Shown: positions 7,043 through 15,862 of the stretch, one piece after another | Layout of the letters: the number at the start of each line of letters is the position of its first letter | Position numbering within the stretch: the stretch's first letter is position 1 | Source of the DNA: Chloroflexota bacterium | GTDB taxonomy: Bacteria; Chloroflexota; Ktedonobacteria; Ktedonobacterales; Ktedonobacteraceae | Reading direction: 5' to 3' | DNA: 38,666 nucleotides | Assembly (NCBI GenBank): GCA_902810755.1 | Contig: CADDYT010000053.1 | Coordinates: 1-38,666, forward strand | Program-made: the position numbers and the translations under genes | The notes under the pieces: model-generated | What the model was told of the DNA's origin: nothing | The model's database searches: none | What the model saw: the letters and a program-made list of their open reading frames with translations, nothing else

Positions 7043-7051
7043 AGTATACCA
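7043..7051 (-). promoter_or_regulatory. extended -10 box for vapBC
   Basis: The minus strand reads TGGTATACT, an extended -10 (TGn plus TATACT), about 47 nt upstream of the vapB ATG. No good -35 is needed with this type of promoter and none is clear. Confidence 0.4.
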
Positions 7052-7162
7052 CTTCCGTCTGCAAAATCATATCCTTTTGTGATTTTTTCCGTGATAATGG
7101 TAGGGGAATCTCACAAACTTTCGGGCGAAGGCGGTTGGTAGCTTTTCTTGTGCCTGAAGGCA

Positions 7163-7171
7163 TGGTATACT
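7163..7171 (+). promoter_or_regulatory. extended -10 box for the tsa operon
   Basis: TGGTATACT on the plus strand, the same extended -10 as at 7043-7051 on the other strand. It would give tsaE a leader of about 75 nt. Confidence 0.35.
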
Positions 7172-7252
7172 GTATGCGTCACTGCGTCGTAGACTTTATG
7201 GCGCAGGTTGATACTGGCGAACAAGCATTTTAGTAACAGTGTGAAGGTTGGC

Positions 7253-7816
7253 ATGACGAAGCAGGAAGAGGTCACGTGTTCCCTCGATGTGATCAGTCAT
7301 AGTGCGGCGCAGACGCAGCGGCTGGGCGTGCGGTTGGGCGAATTGATGCGCGGGGGCGAATTGATCCTGCTCAACGGGCAACTGGGAACCGGCAAGACAA
7401 CCTTCACGCAGGGCCTGGCCCAGGGGCTGGGCATCACGGATGTCATCAGCAGCCCCACCTTTACGCTTTTGAAGGAGTATCCGGGGCAGCCGCTTGCAAA
7501 CGTGAATCAGCAAGGCGGGAACATGGCTGGTGCGCGCAAGGTTGGGCCTGCCCTCTATCATTTTGATCTTTACCGGCTGGATAACCCGGAAGAGATCATC
7601 GATCTTGGCTTTGAAGATTACTTTTATGGCTCCGGCGTCTGTGTGGTTGAGTGGGCCGATAAGGCGGATGCCTTCTGGCCCTTCGATTGCCTGCGCATTC
7701 GCCTCAAAGTGCTGAGCGAGACGAAGCGCAGCCTGCTTTTTACCGCGACAGGCGCCCGCTATTGTGATCTCTTACGACAGTTTCAGAAGAAAACGTATGC
7801 TACTACTGGCTCTTGA
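7253..7816 (+). CDS. tsaE: tRNA t6A synthesis ATPase TsaE
   Basis: A P-loop protein of about 187 residues. The Walker A is GQLGTGKTT (G42 to T50), followed by SSPTFTLLKEY, LYHFDLYRL and VCVVEWADKAD, all TsaE hallmarks. TsaE powers the TsaB-TsaD complex that attaches threonylcarbamoyl to A37 of ANN-decoding tRNAs. I chose the ATG at 7253 (AAGG just upstream); a TTG at 7208 would add 15 residues outside the family. A loop of roughly 20 residues (GQPLANVNQQGGNMAGARKV) interrupts the strand before LYHFDLYRL. The end overlaps tsaB by 20 nt. Confidence 0.92.
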   Translation: MTKQEEVTCSLDVISHSAAQTQRLGVRLGELMRGGELILLNGQLGTGKTTFTQGLAQGLGITDVISSPTFTLLKEYPGQPLANVNQQGGNMAGARKVGPALYHFDLYRLDNPEEIIDLGFEDYFYGSGVCVVEWADKADAFWPFDCLRIRLKVLSETKRSLLFTATGARYCDLLRQFQKKTYATTGS

Positions 7817-8681
7817 CACATCGACGCGCCAGGCCAGCGTCGCCCTCTGTAGCGATCACGAGCTTCTGGGTGAATATACCTGGTACGTTGGCAATAATCA
7901 TAGCGTAGAATTATTAGAGCGCATTCAACGACTCACCGGTGAATCAGGGAGAACGCCGGCGGAGCTTGACGCGATCGCAGTCGCAACCGGGCCGGGGTCG
8001 TTTAACGGCGTGCGCGTCGCGGTGGCGGCGGCGAAGTCGCTGGCCTTTGCCCTGGATAAGCCCCTGGTGGGAATTGCTACGCTGGATATTGTGGCTGCTC
8101 AACAACAGCAGTGGCAGGGTCCCATCTGCGCCGCCCTGGAAGCGGGGCGCGGCGAACTCTATGCCGCCTGTTACGAGTTTGAGCCACAGGTGGACGACAA
8201 CGGCAATGTCGGCTATAGTCTGTTGCGTTTAAGCGATTATCAGTTGCTTGGCCCGCAGCAATTGAGCAGTGAGATACAGGAGTATTTACCCGTCTGGGTC
8301 GGCGTGGCCGGTGAGCGGGAGCTGGCCCCGATTCTGTTTTGCGGCGAGATCAGCGCGGCCTCACAGCAGGCGTTGCGCAAGTCCTTGCAGGAACTGGCGC
8401 TTTTCGCTGGAAACCTGCCATCAACCCGGCATGCCTCGACGCTGGCACGACTGGCGATGCAGCGACTGGCGAGCGGAAACGTGGATAATCCCCTCTCGCT
8501 CGAACCATTCTACCTGCGTCGGCCCTCGATTACCACCAGCACGCGCAAGCAGCCGCTGTTGGACGGTGGCAAAGCGGCGGAGAGAGAGGCGGCGGCGCAA
8601 ACACCCTCGACGGGTCAGGGGCCAGGCAGTGCGAGCAGCCCGGCTAAGAAAGAAAGGGAAGAAGGTGCGTTACGTCATTGA
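7797..8681 (+). CDS. tsaB: tRNA t6A complex subunit TsaB
   Basis: A 294-residue TsaB, starting LLLALDTSTRQASVAL, with the ASKHA-fold segment VATGPGSFNGVRVAVAAAKSLA and a later EAGRGELYAACYE strand. TsaB is a catalytically inactive TsaD paralogue that scaffolds t6A synthesis. The start ATG lies inside tsaE (20-nt overlap). The C-terminal 45 residues are low-complexity and charged, beyond the usual fold, and their codons overlap the start of rimI by 17 nt. An in-frame GTG or ATG further upstream would sit deep in tsaE and is less likely. Confidence 0.92.
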   Translation: MLLLALDTSTRQASVALCSDHELLGEYTWYVGNNHSVELLERIQRLTGESGRTPAELDAIAVATGPGSFNGVRVAVAAAKSLAFALDKPLVGIATLDIVAAQQQQWQGPICAALEAGRGELYAACYEFEPQVDDNGNVGYSLLRLSDYQLLGPQQLSSEIQEYLPVWVGVAGERELAPILFCGEISAASQQALRKSLQELALFAGNLPSTRHASTLARLAMQRLASGNVDNPLSLEPFYLRRPSITTSTRKQPLLDGGKAAEREAAAQTPSTGQGPGSASSPAKKEREEGALRH

Positions 8682-9300
8682 TCGCATGACAATGTCAGAC
8701 GTGCCTCGCGTGATCGAGATTGAACGTCTGGCCTATCCATCGACCTGGCCTCCCAGCGCCTATCGGAAGGAGCTACAGGAGAATCGCTGGGCGCATTATA
8801 TTGTGCTGCGCGACAGGAACATTCTGGAAGCGCGACAGGCTGTCACCGTGCAGGGGCCGGTCGAGAAGCCGCGCCGCATTTTCCCCCTCTCGCTCCTGTC
8901 CAATCGCCCTACCATGACAACGCCAACGCCTGAACTGTCCTCGATTATTGGTTTCGCCGGCCTCTGGCTGATGGTGGACGAGGCGCATATCACCACCATT
9001 GCCATGCATCCCGACTACCGGCGTCTCGGCCTCGGCGAATTTATGCTCATGCACCTGATCGAGATTGCCTACTCTATTGGCGCGAAGTGGGTCACGCTCG
9101 AAGTGCGCGTCTCCAACTATAACGCGCAGAACCTCTATCGCAAATATGGCTTTCGGGAGGCAGGCGTGCGCCACAAATATTACAGCGATAACCAGGAAGA
9201 CGCGCTGATTATGTGGACGGAAGAGATCAATTCTCCGGCATATAAGCAGAAATTTGAGGCGCTGCGCTCCGCGCTGCTGCGAAAACTGGAAGCGCAATAA
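8665..9300 (+). CDS. rimI: RimI-like ribosomal protein N-acetyltransferase
   Basis: A GNAT acetyltransferase of about 211 residues in the usual place between tsaB and tsaD. Visible are YVIDRMTMSDVPRVIEIERLAYP at the N-terminus (shown only in part here as motif), the acetyl-CoA loop HPDYRRLGLGEFM and NAQNLYRKYGFREAG. RimI acetylates ribosomal protein bS18 in E. coli; a wider role is possible. It is longer than the usual 150 residues because of an insertion (about residues 50-93) rich in Pro, Thr and Ser between strands. The GTG at 8665 follows GGAAGAAG; ATG codons at 8686 and 8692 are alternatives. It overlaps tsaB by 17 nt. Confidence 0.88.
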   Translation: MRYVIDRMTMSDVPRVIEIERLAYPSTWPPSAYRKELQENRWAHYIVLRDRNILEARQAVTVQGPVEKPRRIFPLSLLSNRPTMTTPTPELSSIIGFAGLWLMVDEAHITTIAMHPDYRRLGLGEFMLMHLIEIAYSIGAKWVTLEVRVSNYNAQNLYRKYGFREAGVRHKYYSDNQEDALIMWTEEINSPAYKQKFEALRSALLRKLEAQ

Positions 9301-9385
9301 CACGGTGGCAGGGAAGCCAGCTTTATAACAATTTCAAAAGAGAAGAGACCAATCGAATTGATATTCATTTTTCGGGAACCCGACT

Positions 9386-10564
9386 ATGCTTGTATTAGGG
9401 ATTGAAAGTTCATGTGATGAAACAGGGGCGGCCATCGTCAGGGACGGGCGCTACCTGCTCTCGAATGTGGTGGCCTCGCAGGCGGAGATTCACGACCGCT
9501 ATGGCGGTGTCGTGCCAGAAGTGGCCTCGCGCCAGCAACTTGCCTCGATCATTCCGGTGGTGGAGACCGCGCTGGAAAAGGCCGGTTGTCGCTGGGAAGA
9601 TATCGACGCCATAGCCGCGACCTACGGCCCCGGCCTGGCCGGTTCGCTGCTGGTTGGCCTGACGGTGGGCAAGACGCTGGCGCTGGCCCGCAATCTCCCT
9701 TTTCTGGGCGTCAACCACCTTGAGGCCCATATCTATGCCAACTGGTTGCGTACAGGGGAAGCGGCCAGCCAGGCCAGCGAGGTTGACGCGAGCTGGGATT
9801 ATGTAGAAGGCGATCCCATCTTCCCCTTGATCTGCCTGGTCATTTCGGGCGCGCACAGCGAGCTGGTGCTGGTGCGCGGACATGGGCAATACGAACTGCT
9901 GGGTCGCACGCGCGACGACGCCGCAGGCGAGGCGTTTGACAAGGTGGCTCGCATTCTGGGGCTGGGCTATCCGGGTGGCCCGGCCATCCAGCAGGCGGCG
10001 CAGAGCGCGGAAGAGGAACTACTCCAGCAGAAGAGGCCGGTGGCCCTTGCTCGCAACGCCTATCGTCTCCCCCGTGCGTGGTTGCGCGGTACCTACGATT
10101 TCAGCTTCAGCGGCCTGAAGACCGCCATGCTGCACCTTGCCGAAGGCGCGAGCGGAAGCGGGGAGCAGCAGGCATCTGGCGAAAGCGGCAGGCAGGTCAG
10201 CCGCTACACGCACATGGGCGCGCAGGCGGCACAGAAGGGCGCGCCCAATGTTCCCTTGCTGGCCGCCAGCTTTCAGGAAGCCATCGTTGACGTGCTGGCG
10301 GTGAAGACGCGGCTGGCGGCGCAGGAGTATCATGTGAAGCAGGTCGTCCTTGCCGGCGGCGTGGCGGCGAATAAAAGCCTGCGGGCGCGTCTCGAACAGG
10401 AACTACGTCCGCTGCGCATTCGTCTCAGCTACCCGCCCATCGAGTTCTGTACCGACAACGCGGCGATGATCGCCAGCGCCGCCTTTTTCCATCTTTGCCA
10501 GGGCGAGCAACACGGGCTTGACCTGGATGTACAGCCCGGCCTGAGTCTGCCGTTCAAAAAGTGA
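9386..10564 (+). CDS. tsaD: tRNA t6A transferase TsaD
   Basis: A 392-residue Kae1/Gcp enzyme with [14 protein letters not shown] at the N-terminus, the metal-binding [10 protein letters not shown] (H111, H115) and the later [10 protein letters not shown] motif. It transfers threonylcarbamoyl to A37 of tRNA in complex with TsaB and TsaE. It is about 50 residues longer than usual because of two insertions: one after the HLEAH motif (about 122-140, acidic) and one near 250-280 (Gly, Ser, Gln-rich). An 85-nt gap separates it from rimI. The ROK kinase starts 7 nt after its stop. Confidence 0.95.
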   Translation: MLVLGIESSCDETGAAIVRDGRYLLSNVVASQAEIHDRYGGVVPEVASRQQLASIIPVVETALEKAGCRWEDIDAIAATYGPGLAGSLLVGLTVGKTLALARNLPFLGVNHLEAHIYANWLRTGEAASQASEVDASWDYVEGDPIFPLICLVISGAHSELVLVRGHGQYELLGRTRDDAAGEAFDKVARILGLGYPGGPAIQQAAQSAEEELLQQKRPVALARNAYRLPRAWLRGTYDFSFSGLKTAMLHLAEGASGSGEQQASGESGRQVSRYTHMGAQAAQKGAPNVPLLAASFQEAIVDVLAVKTRLAAQEYHVKQVVLAGGVAANKSLRARLEQELRPLRIRLSYPPIEFCTDNAAMIASAAFFHLCQGEQHGLDLDVQPGLSLPFKK

Positions 10565-10571
10565 GAAAGCT

Positions 10572-11576
10572 ATGCCGAAACAAAAAGTATACGCCCTGGG
10601 TATCGACCTGGGAGGAACCAAAACCCTGGCCGCCGTTATCGATGTGATGAGCGGCGAAGTCATCGGCTCTGCCCGCAAGCGCACCCGCGCCGAGAAAGGG
10701 CAGGAATTTGTCGCTCAGCGTACCATTGACCTCTCGATGGCCGCGATCAGCGACGCGAAGCTCTTGCCCGCCGATATCGTCGCCATTGGCGTCGGCGCGG
10801 CAGGGCAGATCGACCGCAAGGCCGGGGTGATTTTAGACGCGCCCAACCTGGGGGTCAGAGACATGCAGATGGGCGAGATCCTCGGCAAGCAGTTTGGCAA
10901 GCCCGTCGCCGTCGGCAACGATGTCGAGGTCGCGGCCCTCGGCGAATATCTCTACGGGGCCGGGCAGGGCTACAACAACTTCGTCTGCATCTTTGTCGGC
11001 ACAGGCATTGGCTCCGGCATCGTGCAGAACGGGCGACTCTATACCGGCCTGAGCGGCACGGCAGGCGAAATCGGGCATGTCACCATTCATGCCGGTGGGC
11101 GCATCTGCGGCTGCGGCAATTTTGGCTGCCTGGAAGCCTACGCCTCGCGCACCGCCATCACCAGAGCCATCATGGCCGCCATCCATCATGGGCGTCAATC
11201 CGTGCTGGCAGACGAGGCCGAACGGCAGTTGAAAGAGGGCGAAACCATCATCCGCTCCGGTATGCTGGCCAACGCCATTGCCCAGAAGGACGAAGTGGTG
11301 ATCGAGATGGTGAACGAGGCGGCGGAAAACCTGGGCTACGGGCTGGCTGCCGTCATGAATTTCTACAATCCCGACGCCATCGTGCTGGGCGGCGGCGTCG
11401 TCGAAGCCATTCCCATGATTAGCGAGCGCGCTATTTACCGGGCGCGGGCGGCGGCGCTCTCCGTTCCCGCGAAAAAGACCCCCATCATTCGCGCGAAGTT
11501 AGGCGATTTCTCCGGCGTTGTTGGCGCGGCCTGTCTGGGCGCCGAAAAGGCCGGATACAGCTTTTCCGGCTCGTAG
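10572..11576 (+). CDS. ROK family sugar kinase (glucokinase-like)
   Basis: A 334-residue ROK protein. The phosphate-binding strand GIDLGGTKTLAAVID is at the N-terminus, GTGIGSGIV in the middle, and the ROK zinc motif in HAGGRICGCGNFGCLEAY (CGCGNxGCLE). No N-terminal helix-turn-helix is present, so this is a kinase rather than a NagC-type repressor. Glucose or N-acetyl sugars are the likely substrates; the residue set (GHVTIHAGG) fits glucokinase. It follows tsaD at 7 nt and is probably cotranscribed. Confidence 0.9.
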   Translation: MPKQKVYALGIDLGGTKTLAAVIDVMSGEVIGSARKRTRAEKGQEFVAQRTIDLSMAAISDAKLLPADIVAIGVGAAGQIDRKAGVILDAPNLGVRDMQMGEILGKQFGKPVAVGNDVEVAALGEYLYGAGQGYNNFVCIFVGTGIGSGIVQNGRLYTGLSGTAGEIGHVTIHAGGRICGCGNFGCLEAYASRTAITRAIMAAIHHGRQSVLADEAERQLKEGETIIRSGMLANAIAQKDEVVIEMVNEAAENLGYGLAAVMNFYNPDAIVLGGGVVEAIPMISERAIYRARAAALSVPAKKTPIIRAKLGDFSGVVGAACLGAEKAGYSFSGS

Positions 11577-11636
11577 AGCCAGAGATGGCCGGGTGACAGA
11601 AAAACAATAAAATAATGAAAGAAGGCGGGAGAAGAT

Positions 11637-12254
11637 ATGGAGGCGACAACTCCTCACATCGACGTGCGGGCCGTACATATCGATGATGCCCCGGCGCTAC
11701 ACGAACTTGACTACAGCTTTGAGACCGACCGCGTCTACACGCTGCGCGTGCGCGACCGGATGCTGGAATACGACACCGGCGCGCTATCGATAGATGGCCC
11801 CGCGCTGGCTTTTGAGTTGATGGTCACGACGGTCGATCTCCCCATCTACCGCGATTTTCGCGAGGACCAGCACACGCTGGAAGATGTCCGGCGCCGTCTG
11901 AGCGCCAGCGAAGGCGGTTATGTCGCGCTGGCCGATGGCAAAGTGGCCGGTGGCATCCTGCTCAACCTGGACGAGGCCCGCGCCCTCGCCCGTATCGAAG
12001 ACCTGATCGTCGGTCGCCAGTATCGCCGCTATGGTGTCGGCTCGCTCCTGCTCAGTTGCGCCTTTGACTGGGCGCGCAAACGTGGCTGTCGCGCCATCGT
12101 GCTGGAGACGCAAAGCTCCAACTACCCCGCCATCCAGTTCTACCTGCGCAACGGCCTGCAAATCTGGAGCATCAACCAGCACTTCTACCCCCCTGGCCCC
12201 CTTGAACACGAAGTCGCCATCGTCATGGGCAAAAAGCTCTGGTCAACGCCCTGA
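11637..12254 (+). CDS. GNAT N-acetyltransferase
   Basis: A 205-residue protein with a GNAT core: the acetyl-CoA loop RQYRRYGVGSLLL, then RGCRAIVLETQSSNYPAIQFYLRNGLQ, which is strand 5 plus the terminal helix (motif given in part). The N-terminal 80 residues lack the usual signature but include a strand-rich segment. Substrate unknown. GGGAGAAG precedes the ATG. It follows the ROK kinase after 60 nt and may share its transcript. It is convergent to a truncated gene on the minus strand, with 70 nt between stops. Confidence 0.85.
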   Translation: MEATTPHIDVRAVHIDDAPALHELDYSFETDRVYTLRVRDRMLEYDTGALSIDGPALAFELMVTTVDLPIYRDFREDQHTLEDVRRRLSASEGGYVALADGKVAGGILLNLDEARALARIEDLIVGRQYRRYGVGSLLLSCAFDWARKRGCRAIVLETQSSNYPAIQFYLRNGLQIWSINQHFYPPGPLEHEVAIVMGKKLWSTP

Positions 12255-12324
12255 AACGAAAACCTCACAATTGAATAGTGTACCCCAAAAATGCAGAGCC
12301 ATCGTATACCCTCTGGTTGGAGAA

Positions 12325-12711
12325 TCACTGTTCTCTTACTTCAGGAATTACAGAGATTCGTAATAAATCGCAAACTCGCCCGAATCCGTGCCACTGGAGT
12401 ACCGCAAGATGCGCGCCTATCTGTTGCGCAAAAGCGCAATTGCGCTCAAAGCGTAAGACTCCCTGCTCGCGCTCGCCTGCATCGCTGCTGCCAAAGAACT
12501 CGCCTATGCTTTTCTCCATGTGCAGCGCCGGAAAACGCAGGCCAGAGGATTGCAGTGTATCGGCAATGCGCTCCTGCTCCTGATACCAGCGCGGATAGAA
12601 AATGACTTCAAAGCCGTCCACGCTGAACTGAGGCGCATACCTCAAAATGGCCTCGTGGTTCAGCGGGTCAGAACTGCGGGTAAAGACCCCTGTTGAACAA
12701 AGTAGCTGCAT
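12325..12711 (-). pseudogene. truncated sugar phosphate isomerase/epimerase (TIM barrel)
   Basis: A 128-residue reading frame matches the first third to half of xylose-isomerase-like TIM-barrel proteins (family length 260-300): the start LLCSTGVFTRSSDP, then DGFEVIFYPRWYQEQ and FAQQIGAHLAVLQ. Similarity ends around residue 110, after which the frame reads about 18 unrelated residues and stops. Only 70 nt remain before the opposing GNAT gene, so the C-terminal half is deleted rather than frameshifted. Missing metal ligands make it inactive. It follows metG on the same strand, at 98 nt. Confidence 0.6.
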
Positions 12712-12751
12712 GTGCTTCTCGTTGCAAATTACTTCCCAGGCTATCCACCGC

Positions 12752-12787
12752 CGGCCGCAGGCCAGCCGTCGGCCGCAGGCCAGCCGG
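12752..12787. repeat. 18-bp tandem duplication
   Basis: Two adjacent copies of CGGCCGCAGGCCAGCCG(T/G) at 12752-12769 and 12770-12787, in the gap between metG and the truncated isomerase. Each copy has an internal GGCC-rich symmetry. Probably a slippage product. Confidence 0.7.
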
Positions 12788-12809
12788 GGGACGAGTCGAT
12801 AAGACTATC

Positions 12810-14474
12810 CTACACCACCGCAGGCTCCTCGATTTTGGGGAAGAGCGGCTTCGGGGTGGGCAGCTTGATACCGGCGGGGACGGGCGTTAAACGCCAGCGG
12901 TCCTGTGCAGCCTCGCCCTCGAAGCCCAGGTATTCGTGCAGTTGCTGCGAGGAGAAGGGCAGGTAGGGCGAGAAGAGGGTGTGCAGGCCGCTGAGAACCT
13001 GGAGCATTACGTAGATCGTCGTCCCTGCCGCCTCGCGGTCGATTTTGATCTGCTTCCAGGGGGCCTGCTCGTCCAGGTAGCGGTTGGCAGCGCGGGCGAC
13101 GGCCATAGCGGCGTTGATGCCCTCTTTCAGGTGGACATTGACGATACTGTGGCCCACGACCGCGAAGCCGCCCTCGACCTCCGCCAGGATCGTGCGGTCA
13201 GCTTCGCGTAGCGGCTGTGGCTCCGGCACGACGCCGCCAAATTTGCTCTGCAAGAAAGTGAGCGTGCGGTGAACGGCGTTGCCATAGGTGGCGACGAGTT
13301 CGTCGTTGTTGCGGCGCACCAGCTCTTCGTAGGTGAAATCGGTGTCGCGCCCTTCGGGAGCGGTGACGGAGAGATAGTAGCGCAGGGCGTCCGCGCTGTA
13401 GTGGTCAAGCACATCCTTTGTCCAGATGACATTGCCCCGGCTGCTCGAAGCTTTCGCGCCGCTCATCGTCATGAACTCGTTGGCCGGTACATCGTAGGGC
13501 AGGTTGCGGTCGCCGTAGCCGAGAAGCATGGCGGGCCAGATAATGGTGTGGAAGGGGATATTGTCCTTGCCGATAAAGTAGTAAGACCTGACCGGCGGCT
13601 CTGTTGCGTCGGGTATCCACCACGTTTTCCAGGCGTCCGGCGTCCCTCGCCGCTGCGCCCACTCGACGCTGGCCGAAAAGTAGCCGATGACCGCGTCGAA
13701 CCAGACGTAGATACGCTTATCCTCGTAGCCCGCCAGCGGAATCGGCACGCCCCAGTCCAGGTCGCGGGTAATGGCGCGGGCGCGCAACCCCTCTTTGAGC
13801 CAGTTCATGGCGAAACTGAGCGTATTGGGTCGCCAGTGGTCTTTGCCCTCGGAGAGCCAGGCCAGCAGCGGCTCCTGCAATTTCGGCAGATCAAGGAAAA
13901 AATGCTCCGTCGGGCGAATCTCAATCGTGCTTTCTTTACTGCCACACAGGCGACAGCGCGGGTTAATCAGATCAACCGGATCGAGCGTGTGGCCGCAGTT
14001 ATCGCACTGGTCGCCGCGCGCGGAAGGGTAGCCGCAGTCGGGGCAGGTGCCTTCGATGTAGCGGTCGGGCAGGAAGCGGCGGTCGGTCGGGCAGTAGGGA
14101 GACTTCATCGTATCTTTATAGATGTAGCCCTTCTCATAGAGCGTCAGAAAGAAATCCTGCGTGATGCGATAATGATTTTCCGTCCCTGTCTCCGTATACA
14201 GGTCCCACGACATGCCCAGTCGATCCCAGATTTCCAGTATTTGCCCGTGATAGCGGGCCACGAATTCGCGCGGCGAGATGCCCTCGCGTTCGGCATCCAC
14301 CAGGATGGGCGTGCCATGCTCATCGCTGCCGGAAACCATCAGGACATGGTTGCCCGCGAGCCGGTGATAACGCGCAAAGGTGTCGGCGGGCAGATACGCG
14401 CCGACAATCTGTCCGACATGGGTGGAGCTTTTCGCATAGGGCCACGCCACGCAGACCAGAATGTGTTCATTCAT
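12810..14474 (-). CDS. metG: methionyl-tRNA synthetase
   Basis: A class I aminoacyl-tRNA synthetase of about 554 residues. The HIGH-like motif is THVGQ in WPYAKSSTHVGQIVGAYL. A four-CxxC zinc knuckle pair follows (TCPDCGYPSARGDQCDNCGH and CRLCG). The KMSKS-like motif reads KASSSRGN. There is no C-terminal tRNA-binding domain, so this is the short form. The start ATG at 14474 has GAGGAA 7 nt upstream; a GTG at 14489 overlaps the upstream stop and would leave no ribosome site. It lies 14 nt after the E1-like gene and is probably cotranscribed with it. Confidence 0.94.
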   Translation of the reverse strand: MNEHILVCVAWPYAKSSTHVGQIVGAYLPADTFARYHRLAGNHVLMVSGSDEHGTPILVDAEREGISPREFVARYHGQILEIWDRLGMSWDLYTETGTENHYRITQDFFLTLYEKGYIYKDTMKSPYCPTDRRFLPDRYIEGTCPDCGYPSARGDQCDNCGHTLDPVDLINPRCRLCGSKESTIEIRPTEHFFLDLPKLQEPLLAWLSEGKDHWRPNTLSFAMNWLKEGLRARAITRDLDWGVPIPLAGYEDKRIYVWFDAVIGYFSASVEWAQRRGTPDAWKTWWIPDATEPPVRSYYFIGKDNIPFHTIIWPAMLLGYGDRNLPYDVPANEFMTMSGAKASSSRGNVIWTKDVLDHYSADALRYYLSVTAPEGRDTDFTYEELVRRNNDELVATYGNAVHRTLTFLQSKFGGVVPEPQPLREADRTILAEVEGGFAVVGHSIVNVHLKEGINAAMAVARAANRYLDEQAPWKQIKIDREAAGTTIYVMLQVLSGLHTLFSPYLPFSSQQLHEYLGFEGEAAQDRWRLTPVPAGIKLPTPKPLFPKIEEPAVV

Positions 14475-14488
14475 ATAGCCATTCCTCA

Positions 14489-15535
14489 CTACATACCAAT
14501 ATAGCGTGCATAAACAGAGCGTGCGACCTGTTCGTCGTCGGTGCCTTTGATGATCGCACGCGCATCAGGGAAAACGGTCAGTTCATAGCCATCGACCTGA
14601 AGGCGCAATAAGAATTCGTTGTGGCTGACCTTGCCGACGGGGCGCAGGCGCTCGGCGAGATCGGCCAGGTTGAGCGAAACTCTGGACATATCGGGGCGTT
14701 TCGCGGCGCGCACCTGCACGGCATTGCGCCCGCACAGGCTGGTGCTGCCGGAACTGCCGCTCAACGTATCGAGAAACTCGTAATGATGCTGGCCGCAGGC
14801 GGGGCAATCGGCCTGGCGCGGCACCTCCACGCGGTCGCAGGAATTATCCCACAGGTCGAGCCAGAACATCGAGTGGCTGACCGTATCACTGCCGATAAGG
14901 ATTTTAATGGCCTCGGTCGAAGCTGCGCCGCTGATAGCGCCGACGATGCCGTTGAGGACGCCCGCCGTATCGCAGGTGGGCGTCGTGCCAGGCAGAGGCA
15001 TATCTGGATAGACGCAGCGCAGGCATGGAGTCACGCCAGGGATAATGTTCATGGTCACGCCATACGAAGCGATGACGCCGCTATAAATCCACGGACGCCC
15101 CAGCTTGACGCAGACATCGTTGAGCAGGTAGCGCGTCTCAAAATTATCGGTGGCGTCCAGCACAAGGTCGGTCTCGCGCACCAGCGCCTCGATGCCATCG
15201 GCGTTGACATCCTCGACCAGCGCCTCAACCTTTACCTCACTATTCATGCGCCGCAGCTTTTCGGCGGCGGCTATCGCTTTCGGCAGGTGGCGCGTCACAT
15301 CCTCTTCATCGAAGAGTACCTGTCGCTGTAAATTGTTCATCTCAATGAAGTCGCGATCAGCGATAGTAATGCGTCCGACCCCGGCGCGACACAGGTTATT
15401 CGCCAGCACCGTCCCCAGCGCGCCGCAGCCAATAATCGTCACCGAAGAATTGCGCAGCCGTTCCTGCCCCGCCTTGCCAATCGGCGCAAACAACGTTTGC
15501 CGTGAATAACGATCGGGTTCTAATAAGGTAGCCAT
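14489..15535 (-). CDS. ThiF/MoeB/HesA family E1-like adenylyltransferase
   Basis: A 348-residue enzyme that adenylates the C-terminus of a small ubiquitin-like sulfur carrier. Motifs are the nucleotide loop GCGALG (36-41), the ADRDFIEMNNLQRQ segment, and zinc-binding pairs CLRC and CPAC. The TPTCDTAGVLNGIVG stretch matches the MoeB/ThiF region around the catalytic cysteine. The last 70 residues form an added domain without a rhodanese signature. No ThiS or MoaD gene is nearby, so I cannot decide between thiamine, molybdopterin or other sulfur transfer. It precedes metG by 14 nt. Confidence 0.88.
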   Translation of the reverse strand: MATLLEPDRYSRQTLFAPIGKAGQERLRNSSVTIIGCGALGTVLANNLCRAGVGRITIADRDFIEMNNLQRQVLFDEEDVTRHLPKAIAAAEKLRRMNSEVKVEALVEDVNADGIEALVRETDLVLDATDNFETRYLLNDVCVKLGRPWIYSGVIASYGVTMNIIPGVTPCLRCVYPDMPLPGTTPTCDTAGVLNGIVGAISGAASTEAIKILIGSDTVSHSMFWLDLWDNSCDRVEVPRQADCPACGQHHYEFLDTLSGSSGSTSLCGRNAVQVRAAKRPDMSRVSLNLADLAERLRPVGKVSHNEFLLRLQVDGYELTVFPDARAIIKGTDDEQVARSVYARYIGM

Positions 15536-15646
15536 AATGGTAGCTTCTCCTGACAGGACAACTCTCTGGTCGCCCCGCTATTTTCCCGCGTTTCGCTCTA
15601 AAATCACTTCCCGTATTGTAACATACAACGCAACGAGCGTCTTCTG

Positions 15647-15745
15647 GTATGCTATGACAAAGGCCCCTTGACGTGTCATTCTGAGTGAAGCGAAGGATCA
15701 GCGCAGCGAAGCATGACACGCGAGAGGGTCTTTTTCATAGCATAC
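15647..15745. repeat. nested imperfect inverted repeat, about 99 bp (MITE/REP-like)
   Basis: The outer arms, GTATGCTATGACAAAG and CTTTTTCATAGCATAC, pair with few mismatches, and inside lie CGTGTCAT and ATGACACG with the segment TCATTCTGAGTGAAGCGAAG. It sits in the 327-nt gap between the divergent E1-like and FAD-oxidoreductase genes. The inner core resembles a second site near 20111. No gene is seen in the rest of the gap. Confidence 0.6.
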
Positions 15746-15862
15746 CGTTGAAAATGGTCTCTATAGCATTCCTTCTCTTGCTATAAAAAGGGGAAGTGGG
15801 CGCACATTTCGTAACGATTAGTGGACGTGGCAGTTGTACAATAGGCTCAGGACTGGAAAATC

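Noticed and set aside
13269..14504. A 411-codon open frame antisense to metG
   Set aside because: It is a shadow of the GC-rich metG frame; metG has its signature motifs, and the antisense product has none.
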